Origin: an uncultured Clostridia bacterium
Lineage (GTDB): Bacteria > Bacillota > Clostridia > Christensenellales > UBA1242
NCBI GenBank assembly: GCA_946610655.1
Contig: CAMOCH010000026.1
Span: 1-10,900, forward strand
Direction of reading: 5' to 3'
DNA: 10,900 nt
Shown here: positions 1 to 6,776 of the stretch, one piece after another
Position numbering within the stretch: position 1 is the stretch's first letter
Layout of the letters: each line of letters starts with the position of its first letter
The notes under the pieces: generated by a model
Told to the model about the DNA's origin: nothing
Seen by the model: the letters and a program-made list of their open reading frames with translations, nothing else
Databases searched by the model: none
Made by a program: the position numbers and the translations under genes

Positions 1-1625
1 ATTTTTTCTTCAATTTTATTTTTTACAATATAATCATTATAATTATTTTGAGTTAAAATTTTTAACGCACTTATAAAATCTGGATTGGTTTTTGTAATTG
101 AGTCATTCCATTTAATAAAATCACGTGACATTAGTGAATAATCGTTCAAAAATGATACTTTAACAGAAAAATCGTTATTGAGTTTAATAGTTTCTTCAAT
201 TGGGTGCGCTAGCATCCAAGGGTTTCTTAGCAATAACTCTTTTTCTTCAAAATCCCTATCGTTAGCTTCATAATCCCATTTAACCAAAAAGCTTAAGTCA
301 TTGGATATGCTATAATCAATTTTTATTAACTTATCCAAAAATTGTGGATAATTTAATAAAGTGTTTTTAGATGTTTGTGAAAGATTTTGCTCATCAATAA
401 ACTGCAAAAATTCGGGATATGTCATGTTGTTTTTGTCGGTCATATATGGATATTTTTCATATAAAATTTCTCTAATCTTTGGGCTGATTGAAATCCATTC
501 GCTTATTCCATCAAGTTTTGCAATATCATGCAAAATTTCAGGATAGATTAAATCTTTGCAAACCTCAACCCCATGAGCATATCCATGATGAATGGCAGTT
601 GCAATAACGCTCTCTCCACGGTCATCAACAACATCAAGGTTTATGCCTTTTTTAACAAACAAATCAAAGTAATCATCAATAAATTTATCGTGTGTATATG
701 AGTATATTCTAGCAAGGTGATGAAGAACAGTATTTCCACTGGTTGGATTTTCATAATATAAGGGATCAGGGCTACCATAATGCCATTTATCTTTGCTTTT
801 AAAATTAATATCAACATCAGGGCACTTCAACAAAAAATCCAAAAGTGGTTTGCTTGCAGGGAGTTTCTTAACTGCAGCATGCAAAATTGAAGTGTTGCAA
901 TTTTGGTGGCCTTTGGCAAGTGGAATGTCTATTCCACCTTTCCAATCAATAGCTCCCATAATATATCTAAATTGGGTTCTAACAGAACCGTGATAATCAA
1001 GATCGTTGGAGTCTATTTTAAAACCAAGTTTTACTAAATATGGATATCTTTCTTTAATAAATTTGTCTTGTTCTTCTGCTGAAGACAAAACCATTCTTCT
1101 TAAAAATTCAAGATGAAATTTTATATCAAAAGGCATGTTTCCATATGTTTCTGCGTGGTCAAAAAGTTTTGGTAAAACTTTAAATTCTTCATCATTTGCT
1201 CTATACATAAAAAATTTTGTATAAGAGAGCAGTGCCTTTTCTGGAATATAAAATTGATTGGTTTTATGTTCTTGGTCGCCATAATAATTATTGTTCCAAT
1301 TTAGTGCCCAGTTCAAAAATTCTTCATCTTTTTCTTTGGTTTGAAATTTTCTCATTGCATATTCAAGAGGGTTTTTTATGTAGTGTGCAGTATCAAGATT
1401 TTTAACAAACTCATCAACCATTGCTTGCCAAGTTGCCAGTGCGTCATACTCAAATTCTTCAACAATTTGATTAAGCTTTTTATAATCAACAACAAATCCC
1501 AATGGTTTTAATTTTTTTGAGAATTTTTTTATAGTGACATTAAGCTCATCATCAGATGAGTTTTCTTCATAAATATTAAAAAAATCAATTATTGTTTTTT
1601 CAAATTTATGGCTATTGCTGTTCAT
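1..1625 (-). CDS. Large protein with degenerate ankyrin-type repeats, 3' end outside the window
   Basis: This leftward reading frame is open for 541 codons and runs off the left edge without a stop. I chose the ATG at 1625 because GAGG (1638-1635) lies 9 bases before it; an in-frame ATG at 1631 is only 3 bases from that site. The product is soluble-looking, rich in Asn, Lys and aromatic residues, with no signal peptide or membrane segment. Three ankyrin-like helix starts are visible: ILHAA near residue 248, VLHHLAR near 301 and a RGES..ATAIHHGY segment near 336-350. Their spacings of about 53 and 40 residues, against the usual 33, mean the repeats are degenerate or carry insertions. The flanks look helical but match no domain I know. 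Ankyrin repeats normally bind other proteins; the partner is unknown. It has its own promoter and is oriented like the two helical-repeat genes upstream. The coding call is safe, the family call moderate. Confidence 0.8.
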   Translation of the reverse strand, partial: MNSNSHKFEKTIIDFFNIYEENSSDDELNVTIKKFSKKLKPLGFVVDYKKLNQIVEEFEYDALATWQAMVDEFVKNLDTAHYIKNPLEYAMRKFQTKEKDEEFLNWALNWNNNYYGDQEHKTNQFYIPEKALLSYTKFFMYRANDEEFKVLPKLFDHAETYGNMPFDIKFHLEFLRRMVLSSAEEQDKFIKERYPYLVKLGFKIDSNDLDYHGSVRTQFRYIMGAIDWKGGIDIPLAKGHQNCNTSILHAAVKKLPASKPLLDFLLKCPDVDINFKSKDKWHYGSPDPLYYENPTSGNTVLHHLARIYSYTHDKFIDDYFDLFVKKGINLDVVDDRGESVIATAIHHGYAHGVEVCKDLIYPEILHDIAKLDGISEWISISPKIREILYEKYPYMTDKNNMTYPEFLQFIDEQNLSQTSKNTLLNYPQFLDKLIKIDYSISNDLSFLVKWDYEANDRDFEEKELLLRNPWMLAHPIEETIKLNNDFSVKVSFLNDYSLMSRDFIKWNDSITKTNPDFISALKILTQNNYNDYIVKNKIEEK

Positions 1626-1634
1626 AGGCATTTT

Positions 1635-1638
1635 CCTC
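1635..1638 (-). promoter_or_regulatory. Ribosome binding site that decides the start at 1625
   Basis: GAGG on the minus strand lies 9 bases before the ATG at 1625 and only 3 before the in-frame ATG at 1631, so the downstream ATG is preferred. Confidence 0.55.
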
Positions 1639-1645
1639 TATAACC

Positions 1646-1674
1646 ATTATAACATGGCATTTAACATAATTCAA
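1646..1674 (-). promoter_or_regulatory. Promoter of the ankyrin-type gene
   Basis: On the minus strand, TTGAAT (1674-1669), a 17-base spacer and a perfect TATAAT (1651-1646) preceded by TGT, an extended -10. Transcription would start near 1639, giving a very short leader of about 14 bases that still contains the ribosome binding site. Confidence 0.75.
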
Positions 1675-1689
1675 TACCCAAAAATTAAT

Positions 1690-1723
1690 CAAAAAAAACA
1701 CCAACTTTGTTTTGGGTTGGTGT
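1690..1723 (-). terminator. Intrinsic terminator of the two-gene repeat-protein unit
   Basis: An 8-bp stem ACACCAAC/GTTGGTGT (1723-1716 with 1705-1698) with a 10-base loop is followed on the minus strand by a run of T. It lies 8 bases past the stop of the 97-residue gene and just upstream of the next promoter. Confidence 0.85.
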
Positions 1724-1730
1724 AAATTTT

Positions 1731-2024
1731 CTATATCAAAAATGGGTCGGCTTTAAGTTCTTCTTCAATATTTGTAATAGTTGAAAGTTTTTGTCTAAGA
1801 ACGTTATGGTCTTCTGCCAAAAATGTTGGGTTTATTGCAACAATTGAATCTATATCTTCCATAGGGAAGCCCTTTGAAACAACAATCAAAATGTTTTCTA
1901 AGGCATAGTCATAATCAATTATTTGAAGTGCAGGAGTGGTTTTTATCATGTTCAATATGTCGTTGTCTTCAAAATTTAAACTCTTTAAATAATATTTAAG
2001 ATTTTCGTCCATTATAATGTTCAT
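1731..2024 (-). CDS. Small mTERF-like helical-repeat protein (97 residues)
   Basis: The ATG at 2024 has GGAG (2034-2031) 6 bases before it, and the stop of the upstream gene lies inside that spacer, so the two are co-transcribed and probably translationally coupled. The protein reads as two and a half copies of an alpha-helical unit: a helix start (FEDNDILNMI, FPMEDIDSIV), then a Pro and hydrophobics (TTPALQII, INPTFLAE, ADPFLI) with Pro at residues 31, 66 and 94. This resembles the mTERF repeat, in which helix pairs end in a Pro-hydrophobic turn and stack into a nucleic-acid-binding superhelix. No membrane segment, signal peptide or catalytic motif is seen. It ends on the Pro motif of the third unit, so it is either a short stand-alone stack or a partner that caps the larger protein upstream. 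No frameshift joins the two. Function unknown; the family call is by pattern only. Confidence 0.75.
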   Translation of the reverse strand: MNIIMDENLKYYLKSLNFEDNDILNMIKTTPALQIIDYDYALENILIVVSKGFPMEDIDSIVAINPTFLAEDHNVLRQKLSTITNIEEELKADPFLI

Positions 2025-2027
2025 AGA

Positions 2028-3218
2028 TTACTCCAAATTATTAACAGATTCATCAGCAATTTCGTCTTCATCTTGGCTAAAAATACGTGGTTTTATTGCA
2101 TCGATTTCAATAGGGTCAAGCAAAATTTTGTTTTGATGTGTTGAATTGTATTGTGTTTGCTCTATTAGCATTTTGCTTTCATCAAAAGAATAAATTATGC
2201 AAAGTGGTGGATAAGTTTTTCCATCAATCGTGCTTTCTTCATAAGTATAGTAGTTGGTTTCTCTGTGAAATTTGTTTTCGGTTGCGGCAATCAAACTTGG
2301 TGGAAATCCAGGGTTGTCTTGTAAAAATTTTGCACGGGCATATAATTTTCTTTCGTTTATCATAAATCTTCCAGAAAGGAAGGTTTTGTCTTTCATTCCA
2401 AAGTTTTTACAAATTATATATCTTGCTTTTGCCTTGTTAACAGGCACTCCAAGAACTTTAAGATTTTGACCAATCACATCGTTGGTTAAGCCAACTTCAT
2501 GAAGTTTTGCAAGCTTTTTGTCAACACTGTTTGGGTTTGTTGGGTCAAGAGATAATCCGACAAAGTTAGGGAAGCTGTAAACTTGTTTCAACAATTCTAT
2601 GTCGCTTAAATAGAATGTGTCTTTATAATATTTAAATAAGGAATAAACGCTGTCTTCTTTGTTTGGGTCAACACTGAGTCTAAGCAGTGGAGCAACTCTT
2701 ATTAAAAATTTGTTTTGCTCTTTATTAATAAGTGTTGCTTGTTTTTTCCAAAAGTTAATTCTTGCAGAAATGTTGTCATTTTGGTTAGCCTGATCAACAT
2801 TAACAATGCAAGGGTATGAAAGAAGCAACTTGCCAACAACAAGTTTATCTTCAAAAACCTCTTCAAGTTCTTTAAGAGATAACATAACTGGGCTGTCGTC
2901 ATATAATTCTGCTTCAACAATGTTTGGAAGCAAAAACATTGCTTGTCTTAAATTTATGCCGTATTCTTCAAGTATTTTTGATTTGTATATAATTGAGTTA
3001 TTGTTGTTTGGGTTGCTTTCAAGCATAAAAATTGATGGATGCAATGCAATAAGGCGCGCTATAACACCATCAGGAATATTGTTTTCTTTCAAAAGATTGA
3101 TGTTTGATTTAATTGTGGCGCTGTTATTTCTATCTATTGCACGATCAATTCTTTGTTTTGTTTCGCTATCACAAACAACTTTGTTTTTGTTTAAAAATTG
3201 TTCAATAAAGTTATACAT
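2028..3218 (-). CDS. mTERF-like tandem helical-repeat protein (396 residues)
   Basis: I start it at the ATG at 3218: AGGAG (3230-3226) lies 7 bases before it and a strong promoter just upstream, whereas the longer frame to 3275 would begin upstream of the promoter. From about residue 35 to 310 the protein is a chain of units of 37-41 residues of the form L..xGI....I..LL...P.I followed by an Asn/Asp/Pro-rich turn. The key Pro is at residues 61, 98, 136, 177 and 217, with a weaker unit near 259. This is how mTERF repeats look; in eukaryotes such proteins bind organellar DNA or RNA, and bacterial members are not commonly described. After residue 310 comes a non-repeat domain with aromatic and Thr-rich strands (NYYTYEEST, PPLCIIYSF), then an acidic tail (SQDEDEIADESVNNLE). 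No enzyme motif, signal peptide or membrane helix is visible. Coupled to a 97-residue protein of the same kind. Role unknown; a nucleic-acid-binding or scaffold role is inference. Confidence 0.8.
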   Translation of the reverse strand: MYNFIEQFLNKNKVVCDSETKQRIDRAIDRNNSATIKSNINLLKENNIPDGVIARLIALHPSIFMLESNPNNNNSIIYKSKILEEYGINLRQAMFLLPNIVEAELYDDSPVMLSLKELEEVFEDKLVVGKLLLSYPCIVNVDQANQNDNISARINFWKKQATLINKEQNKFLIRVAPLLRLSVDPNKEDSVYSLFKYYKDTFYLSDIELLKQVYSFPNFVGLSLDPTNPNSVDKKLAKLHEVGLTNDVIGQNLKVLGVPVNKAKARYIICKNFGMKDKTFLSGRFMINERKLYARAKFLQDNPGFPPSLIAATENKFHRETNYYTYEESTIDGKTYPPLCIIYSFDESKMLIEQTQYNSTHQNKILLDPIEIDAIKPRIFSQDEDEIADESVNNLE

Positions 3219-3225
3219 AATTGTT

Positions 3226-3230
3226 CTCCT
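3226..3230 (-). promoter_or_regulatory. Ribosome binding site that decides the start at 3218
   Basis: AGGAG on the minus strand, 7 bases before ATG 3218. The longer in-frame start at 3275 has no such site and lies upstream of the promoter. Confidence 0.8.
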
Positions 3231-3239
3231 AGCAAAAAA

Positions 3240-3268
3240 ATTATATATCTTTAATATATAAAAGTCAA
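3240..3268 (-). promoter_or_regulatory. Promoter of the mTERF-like two-gene unit
   Basis: On the minus strand, TTGACT (3268-3263), a 17-base spacer and TATAAT (3245-3240). The start of transcription falls near 3234, 16 bases before the chosen ATG. Confidence 0.85.
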
Positions 3269-3277
3269 TACTCAAAA

Positions 3278-3309
3278 CAAAAACCCCACTATTTTGTTTG
3301 TGGAGTTTT
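3278..3309 (-). terminator. Intrinsic terminator of the CorC-type gene
   Basis: A 10-bp stem with one mismatch (3309-3300 with 3289-3280, core GTGG/CCAC) and a 10-base loop begins 6 bases past the stop codon and is followed on the minus strand by a T-rich stretch (GGGGTTTTTGTTTTG). Confidence 0.8.
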
Positions 3310-3314
3310 ATGTG

Positions 3315-4676
3315 TTATTGTTTGTCTTCAACGTTTGATAAGCGTTTAACATTAAGTATGATATTTGTTATTCTGTCATCGTCGCACTTATCAACAACAA
3401 ATTCAAGCTCGGTCACAATTGAAACATAGTCATTGTGCTCGTTTAGCACGTCATCAATAGCAGTTATGCTTGCTTTGTCTCCAACTTGAGGAACGTGTTC
3501 AAGTTGTTCGTATATAAGCCCACCAATATTTGGATAAATTGTTTCTGGCAAATGCTCGATTTCAAGATATTCAAACAATTCTTCAACGCTGGTGTCTGGG
3601 TTAACACTATATTTATTTTCGCCAATTTTTACAATTGGTTCTTTTTCTGTTTCGTCATGTTCATCATAAATTTCACCAACAACTTCTTCAAGTGCGTCTT
3701 CCATTGTAACTAGTCCGCTTGTTCCACCATACTCATCAACAACAATAGCAATATGTTTTTGAGATTTTTGCATAATTTTAATAAGGTCATCAATCTTCAT
3801 GCTTTTTGGAACTTTAAGAGGTTCTGTCATAAGTGATTTAATATTAAATTCTTGATTTTTATATTCGCTTATAATAAAGTCTTTTTGGTTAAGAATACCA
3901 ATTATATTGTCTTTATCATCTTCATAAACAGGAAGACGGCTGTATTGGTTTTCGACAAAGTTTTTCTTAAGTTCTTCAACTGTTATATCAATAGGGATTG
4001 CTTCCATATCAACTCTAGGAATCATAATTGATTGAACAGTTCTTTCCGACAAATCCAAAACGCCCTGAATCATTTCGGCGTTTTCACTGTCGATGACGCC
4101 TTCTTCTTCCATGGTATCAACAATGCTTTCAAATTCATCTTCTGTTATGGTTGGTTCTTCCTGAGTTGTTTTCTTTCTTAAAACCAATTTTTGCAAACCA
4201 TAAAATGGCATTGCGATAACATATATAACTTTCATAAACACAAAGATAATTCCGCTAACTTTTAGAGCAAATTTCTCTGGGTTATGTTTTGCATAAGCTT
4301 TTGGCAAAATTTCTCCAAAAATAAGAAGCACAATTGTCATAATAACAGTGTTTAAAAGGTTTGCAATTGTTGGGCTAATAATAAATTTACTAAACATATA
4401 TGCACAAAGTGTTGTGCTGGCAATGTTAACCAAATTGTTTCCAACAAGCAAGCAGACAAGTGCTTTGTCATAGTTGTCAACAACATATTGTGCGCGTCTT
4501 GCACCTTTAACTTTTTCATCAGCATAATTTTTAATTCTCAGTGCGTTTGCGGTGGTAAAAGCCGTTTCACTTGCAGAGAAAAAAGCTGATAAAACTAGTA
4601 ATAAAACAATTCCTAAAATGCTAAGTCCGTCAGTAACAGTAAAACTAGTTGCACAAATTAACCTCGGGGGATACAT
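3315..4676 (-). CDS. CNNM/CorC-family membrane protein (hemolysin-C-like; DUF21, CBS pair, CorC_HlyC)
   Basis: The 453-residue product has the full architecture of the bacterial CNNM/CorB family. The DUF21 domain has four membrane segments at about residues 17-40, 72-95, 104-126 and 138-160, including the family motif FFSASETAF (32-40) and GEILPK. A CBS pair follows at about 204-330 with MIPRVDM, SRLPVYE and VDEYGGTSGLVT, then a C-terminal CorC_HlyC domain (about 350-444) with the expected IGG..YE element. Relatives export or sense Mg2+ (CorB/CorC, YhdP, MpfA), with the CBS pair binding nucleotide; older annotation calls them hemolysins, without support for lysis here. I start at ATG 4676 because AAGGAG (4692-4687) precedes it by 10 bases; the longer GTG start at 4721 overlaps the -10 box of the promoter and cannot be in the transcript. 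The gene is a single-gene unit divergent from the methyltransferase gene. Function as an Mg2+/divalent-ion efflux protein is inferred from the family. Confidence 0.93.
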   Translation of the reverse strand: MYPPRLICATSFTVTDGLSILGIVLLLVLSAFFSASETAFTTANALRIKNYADEKVKGARRAQYVVDNYDKALVCLLVGNNLVNIASTTLCAYMFSKFIISPTIANLLNTVIMTIVLLIFGEILPKAYAKHNPEKFALKVSGIIFVFMKVIYVIAMPFYGLQKLVLRKKTTQEEPTITEDEFESIVDTMEEEGVIDSENAEMIQGVLDLSERTVQSIMIPRVDMEAIPIDITVEELKKNFVENQYSRLPVYEDDKDNIIGILNQKDFIISEYKNQEFNIKSLMTEPLKVPKSMKIDDLIKIMQKSQKHIAIVVDEYGGTSGLVTMEDALEEVVGEIYDEHDETEKEPIVKIGENKYSVNPDTSVEELFEYLEIEHLPETIYPNIGGLIYEQLEHVPQVGDKASITAIDDVLNEHNDYVSIVTELEFVVDKCDDDRITNIILNVKRLSNVEDKQ

Positions 4677-4686
4677 AAATAAAATA

Positions 4687-4692
4687 CTCCTT
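4687..4692 (-). promoter_or_regulatory. Ribosome binding site that decides the start at 4676
   Basis: AAGGAG on the minus strand, 10 bases before ATG 4676. The alternative GTG at 4721 has no site and overlaps the promoter. Confidence 0.7.
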
Positions 4693-4712
4693 ATGAATAA
4701 TAATATATTCGA

Positions 4713-4741
4713 ATTATACACCTTTTTGTCAAGTTTGTAAA
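4713..4741 (-). promoter_or_regulatory. Promoter of the CorC-type gene
   Basis: On the minus strand, TTTACA (4741-4736), a 17-base spacer and TATAAT (4718-4713). A TTGACA also occurs inside the spacer and could be the -35 of a second, poorer promoter with a -10 further downstream. Confidence 0.75.
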
Positions 4742-4779
4742 TATTTTTGTGAGATTAGGTGCAAATATGCAATTTTTTT

Positions 4780-4800
4780 GATACAATATCATCATAGGAG
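4780..4800 (+). promoter_or_regulatory. Extended -10 promoter and ribosome binding site of the rsmF-like gene
   Basis: TTGA-TACAAT (-10 at 4782-4787) is an extended -10 with only a weak -35 (GTGCAA at 4759-4764). AGGAG at 4796-4800 is 5 bases from ATG 4806, so the leader is short. Divergent from the CorC-type promoter, with only about 38 bases between the two -35 and -10 cores. Confidence 0.6.
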
Positions 4801-4805
4801 AATTT

Positions 4806-6155
4806 ATGAATTTACCTGATGAATATATGCAAAATATGCAAATTTTGCTAAAAGATGATTACGAAAAATATATAAATAGTTTGCAGCAAGAGCCTGTTAG
4901 TGGAATTAGACTTGACAAGATTAAAACTGATGAAACAATTTTATCAGAATTTGAAATTGTTAAAAAAGTTCCATATACAAACAATGGATATATTTCAAAA
5001 ACTGAAAAAATTGGCAAGCATCCATACCATATTGCAGGGCTTGTTTATAGTCAAGAACCATCAAGTATGATGCCGGTTTGTGCGAGTAAGCTTCAAGAAG
5101 AAAATTTGCAAGATATAAAAGTGTTAGATTTATGTGCAGCGCCTGGTGGAAAAACTGGACAAATTGCAGAAATTTTAAAAGGTCAAGGTGTTATTGTTTC
5201 TAATGAAATAGAAACAAAAAGAGCAAAAATTTTGCAAAGCAATGTTGAAAGAATGGGTTACACTAATGTTATAATAACAAATAATACTCCAGAAAAACTT
5301 GCTCAAGAATTACCAACGATGTTCGACTATATTTTTGTTGATGCTCCATGTGGTGGCGAAGGAATGTTTAGAAAAGATCCATCCACAATTTTGGAATGGA
5401 AACAAGAAAGATTGGAAAGCAATAGTCGTCGTCAAAAAGAAATTTTGGCCGAAGCGAACAAAATGCTTAAACCAAATGGCAAAATTGTTTATTCAACTTG
5501 CACTTTTTCAAAGGTTGAAGATGAAGATGTTTGCAATTGGTTTGCAAAAACTTATGATTATTCATTTGAAAGTGTTCCAAACGAGGTTGAAAACAATACT
5601 ACATTTTTAGATAATAAATCATGCAGAAGGTTTTATCCTTTTTTAAGTGATGGAGAAGGTCAATTTGTTTGCGTTATGAAAAAAAATGATGGTGAGTTTG
5701 TTCAAAAGCGACCATACAAAACATACAAAATGGGCAAGAGTGAATTGGGTATTTTAGATGCATTTTTAAAAACTAATTTCAATCTTGATTTTGATTTAAA
5801 ATACGCAAAAATAGGTGGAAATTACTGTATTATTAATGAAAATTTGCAGAAAATGCTAGATAATATGCAAAAACTTGCAATAATTAACGCAGGAGTGACT
5901 GTTGGTAGTATTGAAAAAAATAGACTTGTTGTTCATCATAATGTTTTTACTGCACTAGGAAAATTGTCAAAGCAAAAAATTAATTTTACCCTTGATGATT
6001 TATCTCTACAAAAGTACTTACATGGTGAAGAATTACAAAATGAAAGTTTAAAAAATGGCTACGGGGTAGTTTGTGTAAATGGATGTCCAATTGGTGGGGT
6101 TAAAGTTATTGATTCAAGACTTAAAAATATGTTTCCAAAAGGACTAAGGTTATAA
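4806..6155 (+). CDS. rsmF: 16S rRNA (cytosine-C5) methyltransferase, RsmF/NOL1-NOP2-Sun family
   Basis: The 449-residue protein is a SAM-dependent RNA m5C methyltransferase. Motif I is LDLCAAPGGKT (residues 107-117), motif IV is VDAPCGGEGMF (178-188) with Cys182, and motif VI is VYSTCTFSKVEDE (228-240) with Cys232. In this family the motif VI Cys attacks cytosine C6 and the motif IV Cys releases the enzyme. The acidic residues of the SAM ribose site are plausible at SNEIE (132-136). The roughly 150-residue C-terminal extension, ending GCPIGGVKVIDSRLKNMFPKG, is typical of the RsmF/YebU branch, with its PUA-like RNA-binding part, and sets it apart from RsmB, which carries an N-terminal NusB-like domain. 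Length is normal. The target is probably a decoding-site cytosine of 16S rRNA, as for RsmF of E. coli (C1407) and Thermus; the exact base cannot be told here. Followed by rubrerythrin with no terminator between. Confidence 0.93.
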   Translation: MNLPDEYMQNMQILLKDDYEKYINSLQQEPVSGIRLDKIKTDETILSEFEIVKKVPYTNNGYISKTEKIGKHPYHIAGLVYSQEPSSMMPVCASKLQEENLQDIKVLDLCAAPGGKTGQIAEILKGQGVIVSNEIETKRAKILQSNVERMGYTNVIITNNTPEKLAQELPTMFDYIFVDAPCGGEGMFRKDPSTILEWKQERLESNSRRQKEILAEANKMLKPNGKIVYSTCTFSKVEDEDVCNWFAKTYDYSFESVPNEVENNTTFLDNKSCRRFYPFLSDGEGQFVCVMKKNDGEFVQKRPYKTYKMGKSELGILDAFLKTNFNLDFDLKYAKIGGNYCIINENLQKMLDNMQKLAIINAGVTVGSIEKNRLVVHHNVFTALGKLSKQKINFTLDDLSLQKYLHGEELQNESLKNGYGVVCVNGCPIGGVKVIDSRLKNMFPKGLRL

Positions 6156-6161
6156 AAATAG

Positions 6162-6213
6162 TTGCTAGCAGACAGTAGATTTTGATATAATAACGTTACT
6201 AAATTTCAAGGAG
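6162..6213 (+). promoter_or_regulatory. Promoter and ribosome binding site of the rubrerythrin gene
   Basis: TTGCTA (6162-6167), an 18-base spacer and TATAAT (6186-6191) preceded by TGA, an extended -10. AAGGAG at 6208-6213 lies 8 bases before ATG 6222. No terminator separates this from the methyltransferase gene, so read-through can add to expression. Confidence 0.7.
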
Positions 6214-6221
6214 AAATTATT

Positions 6222-6764
6222 ATGGAAAAATCATTAAAAGGAACAAAAACCGAACAAAATTTGTGGGCAGCATTTGCTGGAGAAAGTCAAGCAAGAAACA
6301 AATATACATATTTTGCAAGTAAAGCAAAAAAAGAAGGCTATGAACAAATTGCAGCAATTTTTGAAGAAACTGCAGGAAATGAAAAAGAACATGCAAAAAT
6401 GTGGTTTAAAGAATTAAACGGAATTGGAACAACCGAAGAAAACTTGCTTGCTGCTGCTTCTGGTGAAAATTATGAATGGACAACCATGTATGAAGATTTT
6501 GCAAAAACAGCAGAAAAAGAAGGCTTTAAAACACTTGCTGCAAAATTTAGAATGGTTGCAAAAATTGAAAAAGAACATGAAGAAAGATACAAAGCTTTGC
6601 GTGACAACATGATTAAAAATGAGGTTTTCAAAAAAGCCACACAAAATACAGTTTGGATTTGTAGAAACTGTGGATATAAACATGTTGGACCAATGGCTCC
6701 AGAAATGTGTCCATGTTGCGCACATCCACAATCATATTTTGAAGTATATAAAGAAAATTATTAA
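6222..6764 (+). CDS. rbr: Rubrerythrin (peroxide-reducing non-haem di-iron protein)
   Basis: The 180-residue protein has the classical two-domain form. An N-terminal four-helix ferritin-like di-iron domain (about 1-140) carries AFAGESQARNKY (Glu21), NEKEH (Glu54/His57), a further Glu-rich helix near 98-100 and KIEKEH (Glu116/His119), that is two ExxH sets plus the bridging Glu residues. The C-terminal rubredoxin-like domain has CRNC (147-150) and CPCC (163-166) followed by HPQSYFEV, the family signature. Rubrerythrins reduce hydrogen peroxide to water in the cytoplasm of anaerobes, taking electrons from NAD(P)H through rubredoxin or a reductase. The CPCC motif has one more Cys than the common CPxC form; the two outer Cys are the expected ligands. 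No signal peptide. A small MarR-like gene follows 12 bases downstream, probably in the same transcript. Supports an anaerobic or microaerophilic host. Confidence 0.96.
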   Translation: MEKSLKGTKTEQNLWAAFAGESQARNKYTYFASKAKKEGYEQIAAIFEETAGNEKEHAKMWFKELNGIGTTEENLLAAASGENYEWTTMYEDFAKTAEKEGFKTLAAKFRMVAKIEKEHEERYKALRDNMIKNEVFKKATQNTVWICRNCGYKHVGPMAPEMCPCCAHPQSYFEVYKENY

Positions 6765-6776
6765 TATCGAGGCATT

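Noticed and set aside
2024..2030. Frameshift between the 396- and 97-residue proteins
   Set aside because: The large protein ends in a normal acidic tail and the small one has its own ATG and GGAG; both read as complete.
2806..3261. Rightward 151-residue open frame inside the mTERF-like gene
   Set aside because: It is the shadow of an AT-rich gene on the other strand, with no ribosome binding site or promoter and Ser/Leu-rich noise in translation.
3219..3275. Longer N-terminus for the 396-residue mTERF-like protein
   Set aside because: The extension would begin upstream of the promoter at 3240-3268 and lacks a ribosome binding site; ATG 3218 has AGGAG 7 bases upstream.
4677..4721. Longer N-terminus (GTG 4721) for the CorC-type protein
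   Set aside because: The codons cover the -10 box of the promoter, so the message cannot include them; ATG 4676 follows AAGGAG.
6414..6731. Leftward 105-residue Phe/Cys-rich open frame inside rubrerythrin
   Set aside because: It is the antisense of Lys/Glu-rich codons of a secure gene and has no start signal.
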